Shown here: piece by piece, positions 12,844 through 20,693 of the stretch
How positions within the stretch are numbered: position 1 is the first letter of the stretch
Layout: each line of letters begins with the position of its first letter
Virus record (IMG/VR): IMGVR_UViG_3300040810_001185
Coordinates: 1 to 40,337 of that record
Direction: 5' to 3' (one strand)
Length of the DNA stretch: 40,337 bases
Source of the DNA: a virus
Notes under the pieces: generated by a model
What the model was told of the DNA's origin: nothing
What the model saw: the letters and a program-made list of their open reading frames with translations, nothing else
The model's database searches: none
Made by a program: the position numbers and the translations under genes

Positions 12844-13419
12844 TTAGGCGGTGATAGTTGGGATAGTACCGGTATAGTAGGCAAATGGATTGTTGTGGTT
12901 TGGAGTACCAATCTGGAGTTCATAGCCTACAGAATCAGTACCTGTCAGCCCAGTGACTTCCTTTACACCTGATAGAAGGTAGCATGGAAATTCAGGACTG
13001 CCCAAAATACGCCATTTGTCACTATTGTAACGATACAGCACAAATAGTTCTTTGTTAGTTACCTGTCCAAGTAGGTAACTCATCATGGCATTGTTGCCAG
13101 GTGCAAAAGCAGTCATGGTAGACTTCCAGTTGAGTGAGCCAATGTCACCCTGGAGTTCTGACTCGAAGCCTGCTTTTTCAGGTGATGTGTACCACTGAGC
13201 CCATACTGCATCTGCATAGGTTACGGTGTCCAAAGTTATATCTGTGCTGATGGTGTTCGGGTCGCCGGTCGTAGGGTAGTCATCCAATGCAGGCCAGGTA
13301 TCCAGCCATTCAGCGAAGGTGACAATAATGTTCGGGGAGATACCCGGTGCAGCTGTACTACACTGATCGAATGTCCAGGATTCCAGCTTTTTGGGGGTTG
13401 AGCATGCGTATGCTGCCAT
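12844..13419 (-). CDS. Putative major tail tube protein
   Basis: 191 residues, beta-rich. The second half has a pattern I associate with tail-tube or tail-like proteins of Bacteroidetes phages: KWRILGSPEFPCYL, then a TGLTGTDSVGYELQIG segment and NPFAYYTG near the end. The position after protease, major capsid and a small connector-like gene is canonical for the tail tube. In a siphovirus it would polymerise into the tail tube around the tape measure. An alternative is a capsid decoration protein. The tape measure gene lies far upstream in transcription rather than just downstream, which is unusual. Confidence 0.55.
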   Translation of the reverse strand: MAAYACSTPKKLESWTFDQCSTAAPGISPNIIVTFAEWLDTWPALDDYPTTGDPNTISTDITLDTVTYADAVWAQWYTSPEKAGFESELQGDIGSLNWKSTMTAFAPGNNAMMSYLLGQVTNKELFVLYRYNSDKWRILGSPEFPCYLLSGVKEVTGLTGTDSVGYELQIGTPNHNNPFAYYTGTIPTITA

Positions 13420-13453
13420 GTCTTTCTTTTGTTAAAAGGTTAAAAAACTGTTA

Positions 13454-13780
13454 TCAAGTCACATCATTGAAGAAATTAGTATTCATCAATGTAGCAGCGT
13501 AGTCAATCTCCTTGCCGGAAAGATATGTACTAGGGTAGTCATTTCCCTCAGTGTCTTGCACGATACCGGAGCTATAGACATAATCTGTCTTGATAGATTC
13601 TGTAGTGTCAACTCCTAGTCCTACGACAGCCTGGATGTTGGTTTGTTCGCTGTTCGCGTTTGCGATGATTTCAGCAGCTGTATATGTGACCACTTGGCCA
13701 CCTACACGAAGTTTTACACTGACATTGGTTTCATCTACCAGGTTCAATGTTCGGCTATTTATACTTATTGCTGTTGGCAT
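13454..13780 (-). CDS. Small virion protein candidate (108 aa)
   Basis: 108 residues, no lysine-rich tail, mostly beta with threonine, valine and aspartate repeats: MPTAISINSRTLNLVDETNV, SVKLRVGGQVVTYTAAEI, ending MNTNFFNDVT. It lies between major capsid and tail-tube candidates, separated by 34-38 bp gaps, where head-closure or decoration proteins are usually encoded. No family recognised. Function inferred from order only. Confidence 0.55.
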   Translation of the reverse strand: MPTAISINSRTLNLVDETNVSVKLRVGGQVVTYTAAEIIANANSEQTNIQAVVGLGVDTTESIKTDYVYSSGIVQDTEGNDYPSTYLSGKEIDYAATLMNTNFFNDVT

Positions 13781-13818
13781 TTTTTCTGATTGTTAAAAGT
13801 TAAACTCAGGAACTATAA

Positions 13819-14745
13819 TTAGATCCACTCATTTACATAGAGTTCTGCAGTAGAAGCATATTGCATTCCATACTTCCAATCTATCTCTACTTTTAGCTCG
13901 CGGCTTTCGTAGTCAAGATTGATCACTGGAGCTCCATCAAAACCTACAAAAAGGTTGTCAGGACGACACATTAACAGACCACTTCCTGAGATTCCATCTT
14001 GAGCAACCAAAAAAGCATTTGTACCATGTATGCGGGTCAAGCTATATGCTTCATCTGCGTGTCTGTATGGGCCAATGCTGTCCTCATAATTTTCCTGGTA
14101 CGCATCAACTGTATCCTGAGAACAGTAGACATAATGCAAGCGAGCACGCTTACTTGCAGTATCCAGCTGGTCTTTCACAAAATAGCGAATCCCATCAAGA
14201 GCATTGGAAGAAGTAAATTGACCGGTCAAATATGGAGATAGATTGCCTGCAGTGATATCTTGACGCACTAACTCGCGGTAACCGTCAGCGGTGTCTGATG
14301 GGTTGTTAGGGGCTCCGGAAATAGCTCCCATGTGCACACCATTCCATAAAACATCAAGAGAAAAGTCTTCATACATCTGATTCATGATCATTTCAATCAC
14401 AAATGCCTGAAACGGAAATTCTTTGGGGTCTAGGTTGCCTGCAAAAAGGTAAGCATGATAGGCTTCCTCACTAAATTTCACAGTGTCGAAAGTCTGGTCA
14501 GCTTTGACTCCTCTCATGTCGAGCTGTCGAGCATTGAGGGTAACGGATCCTTTTTTGTGGTGGCCAGCCTGTCGAGACTGCAGAACGCTGGTAGAGCTTG
14601 CACTCTGTAGCATCAGTTTGTCTGTTGCTGTCACGTTGATGAAGTTGCTCATCATCGGAGTTGCGAAGGTTTTTGTATAAAATCCTTCTTGGTGGGTCAG
14701 GTAGTAATCCTGAATATTGGCTACTGTACCTTTATTGAGTGCCAT
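13819..14745 (-). CDS. Putative major capsid protein
   Basis: 308 residues, the usual size of an HK97-fold capsid subunit. It lies immediately after the prohead protease/scaffold gene with start and stop sharing one base (14745), the standard pairing. Features include an N-terminal arm (MALNKGTVANIQDYYLTHQE), a long spine-helix-like stretch (FPFQAFVIEMIMNQMYEDFS), and a C-terminal domain with LLMCRPDNLFVGFDGAPVI and YGMQYASTAELYVNEW. Assignment to the HK97 fold is by context and pattern; no alignment was run. It would form the icosahedral shell. Confidence 0.8.
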   Translation of the reverse strand: MALNKGTVANIQDYYLTHQEGFYTKTFATPMMSNFINVTATDKLMLQSASSTSVLQSRQAGHHKKGSVTLNARQLDMRGVKADQTFDTVKFSEEAYHAYLFAGNLDPKEFPFQAFVIEMIMNQMYEDFSLDVLWNGVHMGAISGAPNNPSDTADGYRELVRQDITAGNLSPYLTGQFTSSNALDGIRYFVKDQLDTASKRARLHYVYCSQDTVDAYQENYEDSIGPYRHADEAYSLTRIHGTNAFLVAQDGISGSGLLMCRPDNLFVGFDGAPVINLDYESRELKVEIDWKYGMQYASTAELYVNEWI

Positions 14746-15674
14746 TACTTGTCAGATTTAATGTGTAAAAATTTCGCTTGTGCGCGTGCATTGAGATCAG
14801 CAAATGGATCATTGTCCTCTGTGGTCTTGCTGTCTTCTTTTGGGGCAGGAGCAGGAGTCTTCTCGGCTGGCTGGCCAGCGAGCTTCTTGACCTCGTTTTT
14901 CAATTCGATCACTTCTTCCTTCACCGTCTTGAGTTCCTTTGCATTATCTGCCTTCAACATGTCAAGCGCTGCTTCATGGTCTTTTTTCAGCTGAGCGATC
15001 TCTGCATCCTTGTTGGAGAGAGTAGCTTTAAGCTGGGATACCTCAGGAGAGTCATCCTGTGGTTCAGGGTCGTTTTGGTTTTGTTGCTGGTCATCAGCAG
15101 GCTTTCCAGAAAGCTTCTGGAGAATCTTATCTGCTTTGGCATTGAGCTTATCCAGCAATCCTTTTTTCTCTTCAGATTGATGATCTTTCATGAGTTCTGT
15201 ATTGGGGTTTAATGCGAGGTGCAAAGCGTTTGCATCGCTCAGATCAATTGCATCACCCTTTCCATTGTAGAGCCTGACAGCATTGGTATTGGAAGGCATA
15301 GGGACGATAGAGGCCTCATACAAAAGGCATTTCGTGACGGTGGGGCCTGTCTGTCCAGGAAGCATGTCATCAGGATCTTCTGATGTTGCCAGTATCTGGA
15401 TACCAATAGATGCAGCGTTCAGGACTTTGCGATCATATTTGCCGGCTATCTGTGCAGCCTTTTCATCCTCCATATCGAAAATCGGTTCGGCTGTCAGCTG
15501 GTCACCTTCCACGCGATGAGAGCCCCATGTGCCAATAGGCAAAAAGGAATAAGACCGGTGATCGTAAAGCATCACTGGGTTTTTCTCAAATGCACTCAGG
15601 TCTATGCCTGCTGTCAACACACGAAATCCGTATGAGTTGATCGACTCATCGGAAAGTATAATGCGATCTGCCAT
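14745..15674 (-). CDS. HK97-type prohead protease fused to a scaffold-like coiled coil
   Basis: 309 residues. The N-terminal domain (about 1-150) matches the S78/U35 prohead protease: LYDHRSY (H39), LNAASIGIQI (S89) and YEASIVPMPSN (E120 area) form the likely catalytic set. Residues about 165-290 are a charged linker (PADDQQQNQNDPEPQDDSPE) and a long coiled coil (AEIAQLKKDHEAALDMLKAD) typical of a scaffold or delta domain. The protein would assemble the procapsid, then cleave itself and the scaffold. The ATG follows a 14-bp perfect hairpin with U tract by 44 nt. Confidence 0.85.
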   Translation of the reverse strand: MADRIILSDESINSYGFRVLTAGIDLSAFEKNPVMLYDHRSYSFLPIGTWGSHRVEGDQLTAEPIFDMEDEKAAQIAGKYDRKVLNAASIGIQILATSEDPDDMLPGQTGPTVTKCLLYEASIVPMPSNTNAVRLYNGKGDAIDLSDANALHLALNPNTELMKDHQSEEKKGLLDKLNAKADKILQKLSGKPADDQQQNQNDPEPQDDSPEVSQLKATLSNKDAEIAQLKKDHEAALDMLKADNAKELKTVKEEVIELKNEVKKLAGQPAEKTPAPAPKEDSKTTEDNDPFADLNARAQAKFLHIKSDK

Positions 15675-15718
15675 AATACCAGCAATGTCTTACTGGTACC
15701 CATCAGAAAGTAGGACAC

Positions 15719-15760
15719 AAAAAAGGCGTTAATCACACTAAAAATCAGTGTGATTAACGC
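15719..15760 (-). terminator. Strong terminator hairpin before the protease gene
   Basis: Perfect 14-bp stem (15726-15739 with 15747-15760, loop of 7), then six U on the minus strand and the sequence GTGTCCTA. It ends the upstream operon after the LRR gene, 44 nt before the protease ATG. The 14-mer TTTTTTGTGTCCTA recurs before the tape measure gene. Confidence 0.85.
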
Positions 15761-15779
15761 ACTTACCTCAAGTACTGAT

Positions 15780-17501
15780 TTAATAATTCACCGTCCATGA
15801 ATAATTCGCCACCAATCCCTCTCCAGCATAAGCACCTGTGCCATTAATCCGGGCAATGGAGTCAGCAGAAAGCGACCCTGTATTGTTTCGGAGATCAATG
15901 GTAGGTGTGCCAGTCACATCATCCCGCATTTCCCAAAGCTCCACTATGATAGCATCCAGCTCAGCGCTATCCAGATCATTATACTCTACATCAAAAATGC
16001 TGAGATTAGGCTTGCTACTGCCCAAAGTAATTGAAGTGAGAGAATTATTACTCAGATAAACCTGGCCTAAGTTGGGCAGGATCGTTAGATCGATGCTTCC
16101 TGCCAGAGAATTGTCATCAAGATTCACATCCTGCAGGTTGGCATTGGCCTTATAGTCTATATCGGTGATCTGTGCTGATGGAGCCGCGAAGGTCACCAGG
16201 TTGGGGAAGGAGCGAAGGCTGAATGAGCCCAGATCATGAGAACCACCGGAACTGAAGGAAAGTACCCTGAGTCGGTTGGCTTTGCCTCCGGATCCTACCA
16301 GACCAGTGAAAGATGGTGTGGCCAGCGTAAGATTGTCCAGACTGGATGGATCAGAGAACATCTGAAATTTATGATCATCAGATGTGCCGGCATCCACTGT
16401 CACCGGTGTCAAAACACCTTCTGCTACCACCATGGCTTCTTTGGTGGGGCCTGCCTGGAACATTGCACTACAATCTGTGCGACTGTAATAAATGGCTCCG
16501 ACTGTCTGACCGGTGAAGGTTCCAGAGAGTGAAATGGATTTGAAAAATCTGATTTTTGATGATGCGATGTTGCCATAGACACTTTGATCTACGATCTCGG
16601 CATGCACATCTATGAAGTTACCTGCATGCACTGACTCCAAAAGCTTTGCATTGAAGTACAGAGATACACCGGTGGCTGTGGCTTCCATCTCATCCACGAT
16701 ATTGGTTTCAAACTCTCCGGAGGTACCGGTACCTGATATGAAGGTCCAATCTGCAATATCAGTAGGGTCACCATCTGGTCCGATGGAAGCCCTGTACAGC
16801 GGATTTTTGAAATTGCCAAAGGTGTAGACGATCTGAACATCTACACCCGGGGTGATCGGTGTCACCAGATCACCATTACTTCTGCGGGATAGGGGAGCGA
16901 TGGTGACAAGAGCCGGTAGGCATTCGTTTGGGCGTACTACATTAATAAAGGTATATGGCTGGCTGTTGGCACTGGTGGGAATGATAGTCCCTGATGCAAC
17001 GAAGCATGCAGGGCATTTGGCTTTTCTAAAAAAGCCCAGGTCCGCGCTCGTTGTGTCAGACTGAGCCCGGCCTGAGCTGTCACCTGCGAGAGAGGTGACA
17101 AGGGGATTCGATGGATTACCTATGATGCGGGTGCTACCGGCATAGAGATCTACAATCGCAACAGTGTGCTGATTGTTGATTCTACAAAGTTCCTGTATCA
17201 CATCGGCATCAATTCCATGTCTTTGTATTTCTATTCGTTGCTCAAAGTAGTCACCATGCTTGTCTTCCTTCTTGTTTTCGGAGAAGATAGCCTGATTGAG
17301 CTTGAAGTAATATGTCTTAAATCCGGTGCCTGGCTTCATGGCGAGCTCACCACTGATCTCATGATCATCATTGCAGCAGTCCGGATCCCCAAGCAGATGG
17401 GAGGCCGTGGCAATGCGTAGGCATTTGATGCTACCTATTTGAGTCTCGCACTGGCCTGGCCAGCCTTGCAGGGTGCATTTGTCTATGAGTTCTGTGTTCA
17501 T
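15780..17501 (-). CDS. Leucine-rich-repeat protein in the capsid cassette
   Basis: 573 residues from ATG 17501 (the open frame extends to 17552, but the added 17 residues overlap the upstream gene and look untranslated). The first 130 residues are cysteine-rich (CLRIATASHLLGDPDCCNDD) without a signal peptide. The middle (about 190-370) is beta-rich, Ig-like. The C-terminal 170 residues hold four or five leucine-rich repeats (LQDVNLDDNSLAGSIDL, LGQVYLSNNSLTSITL, LSIFDVEYNDLDSAEL). LRRs mediate protein binding and are rare in virion proteins. Placement just before the protease and capsid genes suggests a head-associated or surface protein. The terminator at 15719-15760 follows it. Confidence 0.75.
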   Translation of the reverse strand: MNTELIDKCTLQGWPGQCETQIGSIKCLRIATASHLLGDPDCCNDDHEISGELAMKPGTGFKTYYFKLNQAIFSENKKEDKHGDYFEQRIEIQRHGIDADVIQELCRINNQHTVAIVDLYAGSTRIIGNPSNPLVTSLAGDSSGRAQSDTTSADLGFFRKAKCPACFVASGTIIPTSANSQPYTFINVVRPNECLPALVTIAPLSRRSNGDLVTPITPGVDVQIVYTFGNFKNPLYRASIGPDGDPTDIADWTFISGTGTSGEFETNIVDEMEATATGVSLYFNAKLLESVHAGNFIDVHAEIVDQSVYGNIASSKIRFFKSISLSGTFTGQTVGAIYYSRTDCSAMFQAGPTKEAMVVAEGVLTPVTVDAGTSDDHKFQMFSDPSSLDNLTLATPSFTGLVGSGGKANRLRVLSFSSGGSHDLGSFSLRSFPNLVTFAAPSAQITDIDYKANANLQDVNLDDNSLAGSIDLTILPNLGQVYLSNNSLTSITLGSSKPNLSIFDVEYNDLDSAELDAIIVELWEMRDDVTGTPTIDLRNNTGSLSADSIARINGTGAYAGEGLVANYSWTVNY

Positions 17502-17541
17502 GCAACAAATAAAAAAGGTACTTATATAAAGGAGTAGGGCT

Positions 17542-17841
17542 TTAAGCGGCATTTTGTAAAGGGGTTAAAGGGGTGGCTAATAGCTGCATCACTTTTCCAA
17601 GTGTCTCCAGAGGAGTCTCACCTCTGACTTCTTCTTTTAGCAGGTCCTCAGGGATTTGGTCTATCACTTCCCGTCTGGTCAGCAGCCACTTTTCCAACAC
17701 TATAAACACACGTTCGCCAACTTCTTCAAGCCTGGCGATGATGCCACCTTTTTCGATGGCAAGCCCTAACCGGTTTGAGGGGCTTGCTGGGTTGACAAGA
17801 ATGATGAATGGACCAAAGTCCCTGATGGTTACCTGATTCAT
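17542..17841 (-). CDS. Hypothetical protein (99 aa)
   Basis: 99 residues: a beta-hairpin-like N-terminus (VTIRDFGPFIILVNPASPSN), then GGIIARLEEVGERVFIVLEKWL and an acidic helical end (EEVRGETPLETLGKVMQLLA). The start lies 5 nt after the YodC-like gene stop. No family recognised. It is part of the block of small proteins upstream of the LRR gene and is probably co-translated with them. Confidence 0.6.
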   Translation of the reverse strand: MNQVTIRDFGPFIILVNPASPSNRLGLAIEKGGIIARLEEVGERVFIVLEKWLLTRREVIDQIPEDLLKEEVRGETPLETLGKVMQLLATPLTPLQNAA

Positions 17842-17846
17842 GGGTG

Positions 17847-18239
17847 TTATCTTCTTTTCCTGGGCATCTGCATCTTAGGAGATGCCAGGCCAATTCTGTT
17901 TTTTTGAATTTCATTCTCAAAGCCTTCTAGCTTCTTGATCTGAAGCTTGAGGTTGAGTTGTGTCAGCAGCTGCTGATTGACATGCTGTTCATTGTCAGAA
18001 GCATGTTCCAGTATCTCTGATGGGAAAGCATGTACATGTAAGTCTCCAGATGGAGTCATCCAAATACATTCAATCGAACTCAGCCCACTACTTTTGCCAA
18101 CTGTCATAGGTAAGCTGCCACTTTTGAGCAAAACCGTATCACCAGTCACAAATTCCTGTGGAGTCTCTGCCTTGTCATTTTCCTTGATGGTGCCAAAGTC
18201 TCCCATCAATCTTCCAAGATCACTTTTGGGATCAGTCAT
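17847..18239 (-). CDS. YodC-like (DUF2158) domain protein with C-terminal helix
   Basis: 130 residues. Residues about 29-76 match the YodC/DUF2158 pattern: FVTGDTVLLKSGSLPMTVGK, then IECIWMTPSGDLHVHAFPSE. This is a small SH3-like beta domain of unknown biochemical role that bacteria and phages carry. The C-terminal 50 residues form a helix (LLTQLNLKLQIKKLEGFENE) and a basic tail (MPRKRR). The start overlaps the membrane-protein gene by 8 nt. Function in the phage is unknown. Confidence 0.65.
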   Translation of the reverse strand: MTDPKSDLGRLMGDFGTIKENDKAETPQEFVTGDTVLLKSGSLPMTVGKSSGLSSIECIWMTPSGDLHVHAFPSEILEHASDNEQHVNQQLLTQLNLKLQIKKLEGFENEIQKNRIGLASPKMQMPRKRR

Positions 18240-18894
18240 TTTCCTGTCCTCCTTCCTTTTTCTTCCTGAAGTTCATCCAGGCGAGAGCGCCCAGCGTCAC
18301 CAAGAAGGTAATCGACATGATGATGTCACCCAAGAAGGTGGTATCTCCATCCGTGGATGAATAACGGGGGTCAAGCAGATTGAGCGCTTCCGCAGCGCCA
18401 ATCCAAAAGAAGAATAGGGGGAGTACAACGATGACGGCTTTGCCAAAGTTCATCTCGTACATGTAGTTCTGGAGTCTTTTCCAAAAATTCATACTTAATA
18501 GGTTTGTGTAAAAAATGTGGAAGCTGCCAGCCATGATGGCCTTATACAAAAGAACGTCCAAGAGCAGCCTTACCAAAGGATAATCATTGACAGCTTCGAA
18601 TGAGCCAATGGGTAAGTAATTAACCAGAGAAAGGTTAAGAGCAAGAGCTATGTATATACAGAGGAGTTGTATCTCTTTGAAGAAATGCCAGCTATCTGTT
18701 AAAAAGACCAAGATGCTGGAGGAAAAGGGTAGGGGAGAATTGTGCTTGTTTCTCCATGTATGTGTGCGAGGCCCCCACCATTTGGATCTGAAGCTTCGGA
18801 ATACACTCAGGTAGAATTCACCTGCTGTACTGTGCCGATCCATAACAGCAGTCATGATCCCGGCAAGGGATAGAAGTATAATAGTGAGTATCAT
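18232..18894 (-). CDS. Multi-pass membrane protein (220 aa)
   Basis: 220 residues with about five hydrophobic segments: 1-18 (ILTIILLSLAGIMTAVMD), about 78-100 (IQLLCIYIALALNLSLVNYL), about 115-140 (LLLDVLLYKAIMAGSFHIFY), about 155-175 (AVIVVLPLFFFWIGAAEAL) and about 190-212 (DIIMSITFLVTLGALAWMNF). The C-terminus is charged (RKKKEGGQEND), cytoplasmic by the positive-inside rule. Not recognised. A membrane protein in the late structural block could be a holin or an exclusion protein, but it is long for a holin. It overlaps its upstream gene by an ATGA junction. Confidence 0.65.
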   Translation of the reverse strand: MILTIILLSLAGIMTAVMDRHSTAGEFYLSVFRSFRSKWWGPRTHTWRNKHNSPLPFSSSILVFLTDSWHFFKEIQLLCIYIALALNLSLVNYLPIGSFEAVNDYPLVRLLLDVLLYKAIMAGSFHIFYTNLLSMNFWKRLQNYMYEMNFGKAVIVVLPLFFFWIGAAEALNLLDPRYSSTDGDTTFLGDIIMSITFLVTLGALAWMNFRKKKEGGQEND

Positions 18895-19604
18895 GATACG
18901 GTGTAGCCTTTGATTAAGAAGTCATTGATGATCGTCATGGCTGTTTTTGTGTAGCCTAGCCAGTCACCTTTCTTGATTAATTTTTGAGGAATGTAGTGGG
19001 AACATCTCCTCATATCCTGTTGAGACCTGGAATAGCACCAAAAAATAATTCTATTTCTTTTTCCAATTGACACAGAACAGAGTCTAAAACACTCATTATC
19101 AGATGCTCTAAATTCAAACATTGTGCTCACTTTCTGAGCTAACTCAGAAAAATCGGCCTGCTCCATGCGATTATGCTGGCGATAGGCCGAAAAAAAGTCG
19201 TAGCTGGCCGGGTCTACATTGTGTTCTTTGAGAAACTGATCGATCGCCCACTTCTTATTCCATGAACTGGGTCCGATGTTGAGAGATTTGGCAAGTGCTT
19301 CCTGAGCTCTGACATATCCTCTCATGGCTCGCATGAATTCTCCCTGGAAGAAGTGACCGGCTTTGAGAAAGGGGCGGTTGTATTCGTAGGCCCGGAGCAG
19401 GCTGTGATCCTTGCCCAGGTCGATGACTACATAGTGACCATGCTTGATACGTGGCCAAAACTCTACTCCCATCCACATGTAGGAGAAAGCCATCCTGAGA
19501 TCATTCCGGTGTGAGTGGGTGAGATCGTAGGGGGAAGGTCCATACCTGGTAGCCAGATATGCGTGTACATAGGGTGTAACAGATACCCTGATTTTTGTCT
19601 GCAT
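18891..19604 (-). CDS. Conserved-looking hypothetical protein (237 aa)
   Basis: 237 residues, soluble and basic-aromatic. It starts MQTKIRVSVTPYVHAYLATR. The centre (WAIDQFLKEHNVDPASYDFF and AYRQHNRMEQ) resembles an architecture I have seen in uncharacterised Bacteroidetes mobile-element proteins, with an N-terminal beta region and a helical FLxEHxI-type motif, but I cannot name the family. It is the first gene leftward of the 676-bp non-coding island, transcribed away from it, and couples to the membrane gene. It may act on DNA or control this late block. Confidence 0.6.
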   Translation of the reverse strand: MQTKIRVSVTPYVHAYLATRYGPSPYDLTHSHRNDLRMAFSYMWMGVEFWPRIKHGHYVVIDLGKDHSLLRAYEYNRPFLKAGHFFQGEFMRAMRGYVRAQEALAKSLNIGPSSWNKKWAIDQFLKEHNVDPASYDFFSAYRQHNRMEQADFSELAQKVSTMFEFRASDNECFRLCSVSIGKRNRIIFWCYSRSQQDMRRCSHYIPQKLIKKGDWLGYTKTAMTIINDFLIKGYTVS

Positions 19605-19746
19605 AGACGATGATCGTACTTAGTCAGATTGTTCCCCGTCTTGGAACATACAAAAATCAATCCAATTTTATTAGTATTTCAGCTAATTATTGGGCAATCT
19701 AGCTAAAAATATTACATCTACTCCTGATCGGAGGCCGAAAATGGTC

Positions 19747-20090
19747 AAAATGTTACCAGGTCTTTCGCAAAAAGGTACCCCCCCCTATTTTAGGGGGTAA
19801 CTTTTCACAAAATCCCAAAGCTCCCAAAAAACAACCCTTAACATATTGAATATCAATCACTTAAATGGTGTGAAAAAATCATATTAGGTGTGAAAAAGTC
19901 CCATGGTTTTGGGACTTTTTTTTTCGTTGTGAAAAGTTGGGGATTTTTTGGGAGTTCTTTGGGACTTTTTTTACAACTTTTCACACCACTAAAGCCACTG
20001 ACTATCAGTGATTTATATGATGTTTTGGGAAAATATGATTATTTTCACAACTACCCATCTCTGAAAAACGCGCAGACCTGGTAACATTTT
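19747..20090. repeat. Inverted-end element with iteron-like octamers
   Basis: Ends AAAATGTTACCAGGTCT (19747-19763) and its perfect inverse (20074-20090). Inside are six copies of TGTGAAAA: plus orientation at 19869, 19889 and 19928; minus at 19802, 19978 and 20042. An extended imperfect inverted repeat (CCCAAAGCTCCCAAAAAAC around 19813-19831 with TTTTTTGGGAGTTCTTTGGG around 19945-19964) adds symmetry. ATGGT occurs at 19741-19745 and 20091-20095, a possible 5-bp target duplication offset by one base. It resembles a MITE-like insertion or an iteron/origin locus. Confidence 0.7.
19893..19923. terminator. Terminator hairpin inside the inverted-end element
   Basis: AAAGTCCC and GGGACTTT arms around ATGGTTTT, followed by a long T run on the plus strand and a shorter one on the minus strand. 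It can stop transcription through the element. Confidence 0.7.
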
Positions 20091-20126
20091 ATGGTATAAA
20101 CGAAAGAAAATTTCGTAGATTTCTGG

Positions 20127-20246
20127 TGCTAAACGATTCTCTGACAAAACTGGAATACTATGAATTCAACTCAAATTATGGCTTGGCCCCCGTGGATAGA
20201 TTGTAATGGTCTATTCAACGTATTCTGGTTTTGGAATCGTTTAGCA
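20127..20246 (+). ncRNA. Long imperfect hairpin upstream of the lone plus-strand gene
   Basis: TGCTAAACGATTC (20127-20139) is perfectly complementary to 20234-20246. A second inner stem pairs CAAAACTGGAATAC with GTATTCTGGTTTTG (12 of 14). It ends 34 nt before the ATG at 20281, so it could be a structured 5' leader. A DNA-level role (recombination or protein binding) is also possible. Confidence 0.55.
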
Positions 20247-20280
20247 GCGGGTCAGCCAAGCCTATTAAAATTTATTTCTT

Positions 20281-20547
20281 ATGCTAAGAAAAAACCAAAA
20301 CCACACCGATCTCTCTAACCTGTCGAGAGATCAATTGATCAATCTAATTGATCAGCAGAATCAAGAGCAGTCAGCTCTATTTGACAATTATCTGAAAGCC
20401 TATAAGGCGAGCACCCTCTACTGGGTGATGCAGGATATCCTTGCTTTGCGAGCGATCACTGATCCCATTCATTACATTGACCAGGTGCAGGTGCTGAGTC
20501 GGCGGTATGCTAGTTGGGGAGAGAAGTGTGATGTTCAACCTTTTTAA
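20281..20547 (+). CDS. Isolated plus-strand small protein (88 aa)
   Basis: 88 residues: polar N-terminus (MLRKNQNHTD), then a helical segment LSNLSRDQLINLIDQQNQEQ, and an aromatic helix LYWVMQDILALRAI. No signal peptide or catalytic motif. The LSRDQLINLI start resembles coiled-coil N-termini of some transposase-associated proteins, but this is weak. It is the only plus-strand gene among more than 27 kb of leftward late genes, preceded by a long hairpin and followed by a terminator at 20631-20662. This layout is typical of a separately expressed moron or of a mobile-element cargo gene. Confidence 0.6.
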   Translation: MLRKNQNHTDLSNLSRDQLINLIDQQNQEQSALFDNYLKAYKASTLYWVMQDILALRAITDPIHYIDQVQVLSRRYASWGEKCDVQPF

Positions 20548-20630
20548 AAGAAAAAATTATGTCTAATAAGAATTCAATATGTCGAATCTGACAGTTTTAA
20601 ACTCCTGCAAATGGTGGGTTTTTAACAGCA

Positions 20631-20662
20631 AAGGCCAGACAGCATCATCACTGTCAGGCCTT
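20631..20662. terminator. Bidirectional terminator between convergent genes
   Basis: AAGGCC-A-GACAG and CTGTC-A-GGCCTT arms with an 8-nt loop. The plus strand continues TTTTCCTTTGTCC; the minus strand has TTTGCTG. It separates the plus-strand 88-residue gene from the 338-residue minus-strand gene. Confidence 0.8.
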
Positions 20663-20693
20663 TTCCTTTGTCCTATGTTTGCGGTCTATGTAT

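Larger units (their letters stand above)
19605..20280. other. 676-bp non-coding island between divergent genes
   Basis: No convincing gene. It contains a 344-bp unit with inverted ends (19747-20090) and a separate hairpin-forming segment (20127-20246). It separates a minus-strand gene from the only plus-strand gene in the late region. Likely carries promoters in both directions, an insertion remnant or an origin-like locus. Confidence 0.7.

Noticed and set aside
19890-20084. Plus-strand 64-codon frame inside the inverted-end element
   Set aside because: It runs through a terminator hairpin, T tracts and the octamer repeats; composition follows the DNA repeats (FFFVV, GFFG), so it is probably not a gene.
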